Source: an uncultured Bacilli bacterium (GTDB taxonomy: Bacteria; Bacillota_I; Bacilli_A; RF39; UBA660). From it: a stretch of 19,081 nt of DNA. The translations under genes and the position numbers were made by a program. Every line of letters starts with the position of its first letter. Position 1 is the stretch's first letter. The notes under the pieces were generated by a model. That model had not been told where the DNA came from, made no database searches, and was given only the letters and a program-made list of their open reading frames with translations. Positions 13,609 through 19,081 of the stretch are shown here, piece after piece. The stretch covers positions 1 through 19,081 of the forward strand of contig CAJTUT010000024.1 in the NCBI GenBank assembly GCA_910579455.1, written 5' to 3'.

Positions 13609-16238
13609 AATATGTATATTCATTCCATGAAGGAAATAAGGATATGAAAGAAATACTTGGAGGAAAGGGAGCTAACTTAGCAGAAATGACTCAAATTGGG
13701 TTGACTGTTCCAAGGGGATTTACTATTACAACAGAGGCGTGCAGTAATTATTATTTAAAAGAAAGAATGTTAAGTGATGAGATTGTTATACAAATCAATC
13801 AGAAGTTACAAGAACTAGAAAAAGAAACGAACAAAGAATTTGGTAATCCCAAAAAACCTTTATTAGTATCTGTTAGAAGTGGTGCTAGGGCATCTATGCC
13901 AGGAATGATGGATACAATATTAAATTTAGGGATGAATGATGAAGTAGCAAAAGGTTTTAGTGCTATTACAAATAATCCACGTTTTGTGTATGATTCTTAT
14001 CGCAGATTTATAGGAATGTTTGCAGATGTTGTAATGGGGTTTCCAAAAAGTGATTTCGAGTATCTTTTTGATAAAATAAAAGAGCAAAAGCAAATTCAAA
14101 ATGATGCAGACTTAACTGCTGAAGATTTACAAGAGATTGTAGAGATCTATAAAGAACAATACTTAAAAAATGCCAAAACTCCATTCCCGCAAGATCCTAG
14201 GGTTCAACTAATAGAAGCTGTAAAAGCAGTTTTTAAAAGTTGGAATAATGATAGAGCGATTACTTATCGAAAATTAAATGAAATTCCTGATAGTTGGGGA
14301 ACTGCTGTAAATGTTCAAGAAATGGTGTATGGAAATAAAGGATATTCATCAGGAACAGGTGTTGCTTTTACAAGAAATCCAGCAACAGGCGAAAAAAAAC
14401 TTTTTGGAGAGTATTTAATGAATGCACAAGGAGAAGATGTAGTAGCAGGGATTAGAACCCCAAAAAGCATTGAAACTTTAAAAGAAGTAATGCCTAGTTG
14501 TTATGAAGAATTCAAAAGGATTTGTAGTATTTTAGAGGATCATTATAAAGACATGCAAGATATGGAATTCACTATTGAAGATGGTAAATTATTTATGCTA
14601 CAAACCAGAAATGGAAAAAGAACTGCAAATGCGGCTATTAAAATTGCTGTTGATTTAGTAGAAGAAGGACAGATTACCAAAGAAGAAGCATTATTAAGGG
14701 TAGAGGCTAAAGGTCTCGATCAGCTTTTACATCCAACTTTTGATAAAAATGATTTAGCAACAAAAAAAGAAATCGCTCATGGTTTGGCAGCCTCCCCTGG
14801 AGCAGCAACAGGAAAGATTTATTTTACAGCAAAAGATGCAAAAAAGGCTTATGATGAAGGAGAAAAAGATATTTTATTAGTGAGATTAGAAACGTCTCCT
14901 GAGGATATTGAAGGAATGAATGTTTCTCATGGAGTTCTGACAGTTAGAGGTGGAATGACTTCCCATGCAGCTGTTGTAGCTAGAGGAATGGGAACTTGTT
15001 GTGTAGCAGGATGTGGTGATATTGTAATTGATGAGGTAAATAAAACGCTAAAAGTAAAAGACGGAACAATCTACCATGAAGGAGATTATATGAGTTTAGA
15101 TGGATCTACTGGAAGTGTTTACGGAGAACAAATAAAAACAGTAGAGGCGGAGATATCAGGCGATTTTAAAACCTTTATGGGCTGGGCAGATGAAGTTCGT
15201 AAACTAGGTATTAGAACAAATGCAGATACTTCAAAAGATGCTTTACAAGCACGTAAATTTGGAGCAGAAGGAATTGGCATTTGCCGCACAGAACATATGT
15301 TTTTTGATCCTGCTCGGATTTTTAGTTTTAGAAAAATGATTTGTGCAATTACTAAAACAGAAAGAGAACAGGCACTAAATGAAATTCTTCCATATCAAAA
15401 AAGTGACTTTGAGTCATTATTTGAAGCGATGTCTGGATATGACGTTACTATAAGACTTCTGGATCCACCACTTCATGAATTTTTGCCAAAAACTAATAAT
15501 GATATTAATATTCTGGCCAATGCCTTAGGTATTAGTTTCGAAGAATTAAAAAATCGAATCAATTCATTAAAAGAATTAAATCCTATGATGGGACATAGAG
15601 GATGCAGATTAGATATTACTTATCCAGAAATTGCAATCATGCAAACAACCGCTATTATAGAAGCTGCTATTACCACTACTCAAAAAGGAATGACTATAAC
15701 CCCAGAGATTATGATTCCGTTAATTGGAGATATCAATGAATTAAAATATATAAAAGATATCATTTGTGAAACAGCAGATGCACTAATAAAAAAGAATAAT
15801 AGTACTTTAGAATATAAAATCGGAACTATGATTGAAATACCCAGGGCTACAATCATTGCTGATGAGATAGCAAAAGAAGCTGAATTCTTTAGTTTTGGTA
15901 CCAATGATTTAACCCAACTTACTTATGGTTTTTCTAGAGATGATGCCTCTAAATTTTTAAAGGATTATTATGATAAAAACATATTTTCATTTGATCCTTT
16001 TACAACACTCGATCAAGATGGTGTAGGTAGGTTGATTGAGAATGCTACAAATCTTGGAAGAAAAGTAAGACCAAATATTAAACTAGGTATTTGTGGTGAA
16101 CATGGAGGAGATCCAAAATCAATAGATTTTTTCCATAAATTAGGTCTTAGCTATGTTTCAGCATCTCCATATCGTATACCAATAGCAAGACTGGCTGCTG
16201 CACAATCTGCAATTTTAAATAAAGATAAAGCCATTTAG
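13605..16238 (+). CDS. ppdK: Pyruvate, phosphate dikinase
   Basis: An 877-residue enzyme, full family length. It interconverts pyruvate, ATP and phosphate with phosphoenolpyruvate, AMP and pyrophosphate, and in fermenting bacteria often serves as a pyrophosphate-linked glycolytic step. The N-terminal ATP-grasp domain starts GGKGANLAEM and contains VRSGARASMPGMMDT. The swivelling phosphohistidine domain has GGMTSHAAVVARGMG with His454. The C-terminal TIM barrel includes GHRGCRL, FSFGTNDLTQ and ICGEHGGDP with catalytic Cys830. The frame is open from 13569, but ATG 13605 has GAGGTAG-type pairing at 13594-13600, gives the standard start and overlaps thymidine kinase by four bases. No regulatory-protein gene lies alongside. 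Confidence 0.97.
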   Translation: MKYVYSFHEGNKDMKEILGGKGANLAEMTQIGLTVPRGFTITTEACSNYYLKERMLSDEIVIQINQKLQELEKETNKEFGNPKKPLLVSVRSGARASMPGMMDTILNLGMNDEVAKGFSAITNNPRFVYDSYRRFIGMFADVVMGFPKSDFEYLFDKIKEQKQIQNDADLTAEDLQEIVEIYKEQYLKNAKTPFPQDPRVQLIEAVKAVFKSWNNDRAITYRKLNEIPDSWGTAVNVQEMVYGNKGYSSGTGVAFTRNPATGEKKLFGEYLMNAQGEDVVAGIRTPKSIETLKEVMPSCYEEFKRICSILEDHYKDMQDMEFTIEDGKLFMLQTRNGKRTANAAIKIAVDLVEEGQITKEEALLRVEAKGLDQLLHPTFDKNDLATKKEIAHGLAASPGAATGKIYFTAKDAKKAYDEGEKDILLVRLETSPEDIEGMNVSHGVLTVRGGMTSHAAVVARGMGTCCVAGCGDIVIDEVNKTLKVKDGTIYHEGDYMSLDGSTGSVYGEQIKTVEAEISGDFKTFMGWADEVRKLGIRTNADTSKDALQARKFGAEGIGICRTEHMFFDPARIFSFRKMICAITKTEREQALNEILPYQKSDFESLFEAMSGYDVTIRLLDPPLHEFLPKTNNDINILANALGISFEELKNRINSLKELNPMMGHRGCRLDITYPEIAIMQTTAIIEAAITTTQKGMTITPEIMIPLIGDINELKYIKDIICETADALIKKNNSTLEYKIGTMIEIPRATIIADEIAKEAEFFSFGTNDLTQLTYGFSRDDASKFLKDYYDKNIFSFDPFTTLDQDGVGRLIENATNLGRKVRPNIKLGICGEHGGDPKSIDFFHKLGLSYVSASPYRIPIARLAAAQSAILNKDKAI

Positions 16239-16371
16239 GTTTTATTTTTATGTATAGATAATATAATATGTGCAAAGATAATTAATGTAAATTTACAGAA
16301 TAAATATATAATTGCTTAAAATATAGAATCCAATTTGATATAATTGGTATAGTAAAATAAGAGGTGAGAAA
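16239..16371. other. Intergenic region between ppdK and the PfkB kinase
   Basis: 133 very AT-rich bases with no gene. No clear terminator follows ppdK. A 12-base perfect palindrome TGTAAATTTACA lies at 16286-16297 and could be a regulator site or chance in such AT-rich DNA. The promoter of the next gene lies at its right end. Confidence 0.5.
16336..16344 (+). promoter_or_regulatory. Extended -10 promoter for the PfkB-family kinase
   Basis: TGATATAAT: perfect TATAAT (16339-16344) with TG at 16336-16337. The nearest -35-like TTGCTT (16312-16317) is 21 bases away, too far for normal spacing. The ribosome site GAGGTGA (16361-16367) precedes ATG 16372. Confidence 0.6.
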
Positions 16372-17280
16372 ATGAAATTTATATGTATTGGGCATGCTAC
16401 TTATGATACCACTTTACCAATGAATGAATATCCAAAGGAAAATTTAAAGCACAGAATACCAGAAAAAATAGAATGTGGCGGTGGTCCAGCCTCTAATGCC
16501 GCATATTTATTAGCAAAGTGGGGGATGGATACTACCTTTGTAGGGGTTGTGGGAGATGATTACTATGGAGGAAAAATTATAGAAGAATTTAATTCTATAG
16601 GGGTCAATACCGACTATGTAGAAAAAAATAGGGAATTGGAAACAGATTCTAGTTATATTATTTCAAATCTAAGTAATGGTAGTAGAACTATATTAACAGC
16701 TAAATCGAATTTGCCATGTACAGTGAATAAATCAGTTTATATCAATGATGCAGATGTAATTTTGGTAGATGGCGAACATTTTAAAACGGCAAAAAAAATA
16801 ATATTAGATAACCCAAATGCTGTTAGCATTATAGACGCAGGAAGAGTAAATGACTATACAAAAGAATTGGGAAAAATAGTTACTTATTTTGTTTGCTCAA
16901 AAGATTTTGCAGAAGAGTTTACGAATAAAAAAATTGATTATAATAATATAGAATCTATTATTACAATTTATGAAGAGTTAAAAATATATTTTAAAACAAA
17001 TATCATCATCACTTTAGAAGATAAGGGTAGTTTTACTAAGCTTGAAGATTATAAATTAATACCTAGTATTCCTGTTACCCCGCTAGATTCTACAGGAGCT
17101 GGAGATATTTTTCATGGAGCATTTACCTACTTTATTGCTAAAGGGTATGACCTAGAAAAGGTAATTAAACTTTCATCTATAACAGGAGCATTATCCGTTG
17201 AAAAAATTGGAAGTAGATATGCGATTCCTGAATTAAGTCAAGTAATAGATAGGTACCAAGAAAGTTATGATATCTTATAA
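16372..17280 (+). CDS. PfkB-family (ribokinase-like) carbohydrate or nucleoside kinase
   Basis: A 302-residue cytoplasmic kinase. The first PfkB signature is GGGPASNAA (36-44), with TFVGVVGDDYYG following. The second signature, DSTGAGDIFHGAF, holds the anion hole GAGD (242-245) and catalytic base Asp245. An N-terminal beta strand FICIGHATYD and the substrate-lid residues precede these. The phosphate acceptor (ribose, fructose, 2-keto-3-deoxygluconate, a nucleoside or a vitamin) cannot be told from the sequence, and no sugar transporter lies nearby to guide it. The end overlaps the Smr gene by 14 bases. Confidence 0.9.
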   Translation: MKFICIGHATYDTTLPMNEYPKENLKHRIPEKIECGGGPASNAAYLLAKWGMDTTFVGVVGDDYYGGKIIEEFNSIGVNTDYVEKNRELETDSSYIISNLSNGSRTILTAKSNLPCTVNKSVYINDADVILVDGEHFKTAKKIILDNPNAVSIIDAGRVNDYTKELGKIVTYFVCSKDFAEEFTNKKIDYNNIESIITIYEELKIYFKTNIIITLEDKGSFTKLEDYKLIPSIPVTPLDSTGAGDIFHGAFTYFIAKGYDLEKVIKLSSITGALSVEKIGSRYAIPELSQVIDRYQESYDIL

Positions 17281-17515
17281 TATACCCGCTTTAGATCTAC
17301 ATGGAGAATCCAAGGATATTGCTAGAATTCTAGTAAGGGATTTTATATGGGAACATTTTCAATTACAAACCAAAAAGATAGTAGTAATCCATGGAATAGG
17401 AGAAGGGATCCTAAAGAAAGCTGTCCATGAAGAATTAAAAATAAATAAACTAGTAAAAAACTATAAACTGAATAATTTTAATATAGGAGAAACGGTTATA
17501 GAACTTAACTTATAA
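17267..17515 (+). CDS. Stand-alone Smr-domain protein
   Basis: An 82-residue protein consisting only of a Smr (small MutS-related) domain. The two conserved motifs are LDLHG (9-13) and HGIGEGILK (42-50). Smr domains, as in the C-terminus of MutS2, are nucleases acting on nucleic acid, and MutS2's Smr acts on RNA in collided-ribosome rescue; the role of such minimal versions is unclear. ATG 17267 lies inside the kinase gene, so translation is probably coupled; only a weak AAGAAAG site lies upstream. The C-terminal codons form the left arm of the terminator. Confidence 0.85.
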   Translation: MISYNIPALDLHGESKDIARILVRDFIWEHFQLQTKKIVVIHGIGEGILKKAVHEELKINKLVKNYKLNNFNIGETVIELNL

Positions 17516-17526
17516 TCGTTTTTCTT
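17490..17526 (+). terminator. Intrinsic terminator of the kinase-Smr operon
   Basis: AAACGGTTATA (17490-17500) pairs with TATAATCGTTT (17511-17521), 11 pairs with one G-T, loop of 10, then a T-rich tail TTTCTTT. The left arm lies within the Smr coding sequence. Confidence 0.75.
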
Positions 17527-17534
17527 TGTCATCA

Positions 17535-17563
17535 TTGACTTTGATATTGAAAAGTGTTAGTAT
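17535..17563 (+). promoter_or_regulatory. Promoter of the anchored surface protein gene
   Basis: TTGACT (17535-17540), 17 bases, TAGTAT (17558-17563) with TG at 17555-17556. A good sigma-A match with an extended -10. Confidence 0.6.
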
Positions 17564-17588
17564 AAATTCCTTGATAGGGGGGGATCTT

Positions 17589-18839
17589 ATGAACGATACA
17601 TATGTTGAGCGTTCCTTTCCCTTTAGTAGGTATTTTATAAAAGTTATTATAGTCATTTTGATTATATTCTTATTAGTATGGTTTACACATAAAGAAAATT
17701 GTAATCAGGAACAAACAAATAATAAATATATCATCCAAGAAATTAAGAAAGGAGCATTAAAGTATTATAATCAACAGCGACTAAATAGTCTCGAGATTCA
17801 AGAAGATAAAGTTTCTATAAAAGAACTTAATTTGAAAAATGAAAAAGAATTTAGATTGTGTGATCAAAATAAATCATATATAAAATTAAAAAAAGAAAAA
17901 AAAATTTATTCTATGAAAATATATGTATTATGTAATAATAAAAAGAAAGAAGAAACAATATATTTAAAACACACCAATGATTGTAAAACTTATTTATGTG
18001 AAATAAAACGAACAATAGAAAATAAAGGCGAAAATCATAATATAGAAGAGGGGGATAATTTAGATACTAAAAGTGGAGATAAGGTTGCAATAAAAGAAAA
18101 AAGTCCAATTGATACAGGTAGTATTACCATTGTAGATACAACAAACCATAATTATATGTATCAATATGTAAAGATTAATAATATTAAATATTCTCAATGG
18201 TCTAATTGGTATAACATTGGTGAAGTTCCATGTAATGAGTCCAACTTTTTTTGTACAGAAACATCTATATGTTTAAAAGAGGAAAAAATAGAAAAATATT
18301 CAAGAGATTATAGTTTAAAAGAATATGGTAAAAACAAAGTTTCCATTCAAGAAGTCGGAAGCGGAATCATTATGGGATGTAGTGATTATTATTATATTTC
18401 TTTTAATAACACTTTGTACCAAACACATCTAGATTACTCAAACATCCAAAATTGGAAACATGAGGGAAGATATTTATATCAGATACCACCTAAGGATAGC
18501 TTATATACTAAATATTTATATGTCAACATGAGTGATTTAGATTATAATTCAAATTTCTATGAAGCAAAAAAATATTATTTTGATAAATATACATTCTTTG
18601 GTCTTTCTTTAGCAAATTTGAATTGTCCATATAAGAGTTATAAAAACGTAAAAAATTATTCTTATTATTTTAGTCCAGTTATAAACGATAAGGAAGATAA
18701 AGTAGATGGAAAATGCTATAAAATGACTCGTATTAGAACCATTCGAAGTGATAATGACTTTATTTGGTCTAGTTACGATAATCAAATATTATTAAATCAA
18801 GGTTATCAATATACTGGCAAGAGGAGAATTGCTTCATAA
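17589..18839 (+). CDS. Membrane-anchored, cysteine-rich extracytoplasmic protein of unknown function
   Basis: I do not recognise a named family. The frame is open from 17526, but ATG 17589 follows a seven-G ribosome site (17577-17583) and gives 416 residues. One membrane helix (about 14-33) follows a short N-terminus, so the bulk should lie outside the cell; there is no lipobox or signal-peptidase site. Residues about 45-130 look like a pilin-like or pseudopilin-like domain: a helix 'GALKYYNQQ', 'VSIKEL', 'CDQNKSYIKL', 'IYVLCNN', with cysteines spaced as if bridged. Further on come WSNW near residue 210, C-rich 'PCNES.FFCTETSIC', and an end 'RIRTIRSDNDFIWSS...GKRR'. W-S-x-W/T-R modules of this type recur in surface proteins of gut Bacilli as I remember them. 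Low-complexity, Lys/Asn/Tyr-rich. Confidence 0.7.
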   Translation: MNDTYVERSFPFSRYFIKVIIVILIIFLLVWFTHKENCNQEQTNNKYIIQEIKKGALKYYNQQRLNSLEIQEDKVSIKELNLKNEKEFRLCDQNKSYIKLKKEKKIYSMKIYVLCNNKKKEETIYLKHTNDCKTYLCEIKRTIENKGENHNIEEGDNLDTKSGDKVAIKEKSPIDTGSITIVDTTNHNYMYQYVKINNIKYSQWSNWYNIGEVPCNESNFFCTETSICLKEEKIEKYSRDYSLKEYGKNKVSIQEVGSGIIMGCSDYYYISFNNTLYQTHLDYSNIQNWKHEGRYLYQIPPKDSLYTKYLYVNMSDLDYNSNFYEAKKYYFDKYTFFGLSLANLNCPYKSYKNVKNYSYYFSPVINDKEDKVDGKCYKMTRIRTIRSDNDFIWSSYDNQILLNQGYQYTGKRRIAS

Positions 18840-18853
18840 AAAGCAATCCTTAA

Positions 18854-18875
18854 TAATCTTTTCGATTACTTTTTT
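18854..18875 (+). terminator. Probable terminator of the surface protein gene
   Basis: TAATC (18854-18858) pairs with GATTA (18864-18868) around TTTTC, followed after one base by six Ts. The stem is short. A second hairpin, ATTGCTT/AAGCAAT (18828-18834, 18841-18847), spans the stop codon but has no T-tract. Confidence 0.45.
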
Positions 18876-19058
18876 ATAATTTTGTAATATAATATTCATA
18901 TGAGAAGTCTTCTTTGTATAATTTAGACACTTACAATTTTAACAGAGATTTCTCTTTTTGTATGCATTCCCCAAACATTATACACAATCCCTAGAGTAAG
19001 AAAATTTATAAATTAAAAAGTCAAGTGCAACAAAATGAATAGTCTATAAAGGTAGTTT
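18876..19058. other. Non-coding AT-rich tail
   Basis: No gene-sized frame on either strand. It holds two TATAAT boxes (18875-18880, 18888-18893), an AGAAG-T-CTTCT repeat (18903-18913) and a small AGAG/CTCT hairpin with five Ts (18944-18959); together they might delimit a small RNA of about 60 bases, but each element is weak. CAAGTGCAACAAAA at 19022-19035 recalls the end of an IS30-type insertion sequence. Confidence 0.3.
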
Positions 19059-19081
19059 ATGCCGAGAAAACTTTTGACAAT
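19059..19081 (+). CDS. Possible start of a truncated gene, perhaps an IS30-type transposase
   Basis: ATG 19059 follows AAAGG (19048-19052) at six bases and reads MPRKLLT before the window ends. IS30 transposases often start with a short basic stretch then 'LT', and the preceding CAAGTGCAAC is like their terminal repeats. Seven residues cannot prove this. Confidence 0.25.

Noticed and set aside
16286..16297. TGTAAATTTACA as a regulator site
   Set aside because: It is a perfect palindrome but short, AT-rich and too far from the promoter at 16336 to support a specific claim.
1..19081. CRISPR array, rRNA, or a large repeat
   Set aside because: No regularly spaced direct repeats, rRNA signatures or long duplicated segments were seen by eye.

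Overview
The window comes from a strongly AT-rich, low-GC Gram-positive bacterium (Bacillota). Every convincing gene lies on the + strand. The adjacent spoIIGA and sigE genes mark an endospore former or a descendant of one. Shine-Dalgarno sites are of the AGGAGG type, many promoters have an extended -10 (TGnTATAAT), leaders are short, and the one tRNA encodes its CCA end. The style resembles gut Bacilli or Erysipelotrichia, but I cannot fix the genus.

Layout. (1) 1-2794: a tight four-gene accessory operon. It holds the 3' part of a DUF5131 (phage Gp37/Gp68) radical-SAM-like gene, a GNAT acetyltransferase with a YoaP domain, a spore-photoproduct-lyase-like radical SAM protein with a C-terminal sliding-clamp-type peptide, and a SAP/DUF6434 protein whose C-terminal half looks like a different family (DUF7736-like). 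(2) 2850-2926: tRNA-Glu(CTC), followed by a small terminator. (3) 2964-7634: a TetR-regulated drug-exporter operon. Two adjacent 17-bp palindromes sit on the promoter. The TetR frame is broken at a classic A_AAA_AAG slippery heptamer, and TetR has no stop codon of its own, so it runs in frame into the first ABC half-transporter. That subunit carries a degenerate ATPase site and its partner a canonical one, as in heterodimeric exporters. (4) 7714-9206: a YitT/DUF2179 membrane protein and a glyoxalase-II-like metallo-hydrolase. (5) 9280-11067: a pentapeptide-repeat/radical SAM protein interrupted by one in-frame TAA. (6) 11123-12985: a small three-helix membrane protein, then spoIIGA-sigE, which makes and activates the mother-cell sporulation sigma factor. 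(7) 13021-16238: thymidine kinase overlapping pyruvate phosphate dikinase by ATGA. (8) 16372-17515: a PfkB sugar or nucleoside kinase overlapping a stand-alone Smr-domain protein. (9) 17589-18839: a membrane-anchored, cysteine-rich surface protein of unknown function. (10) 18840-19081: non-coding, possibly ending in the first codons of an insertion-sequence transposase.

The strongest observations are the TetR/ABC locus (slippery frameshift plus stop-less fusion), the interrupted pentapeptide-radical SAM gene, and the accessory operon with two SPL-like radical SAM proteins and a chimeric SAP protein. Three interrupted or fused frames in 19 kb could reflect real recoding and gene decay, or errors in the assembly. 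Reads over positions 3079-3085, 3630-3640 and 10702-10704 would decide. Domain names are from memory of family sequences; no database search was possible.
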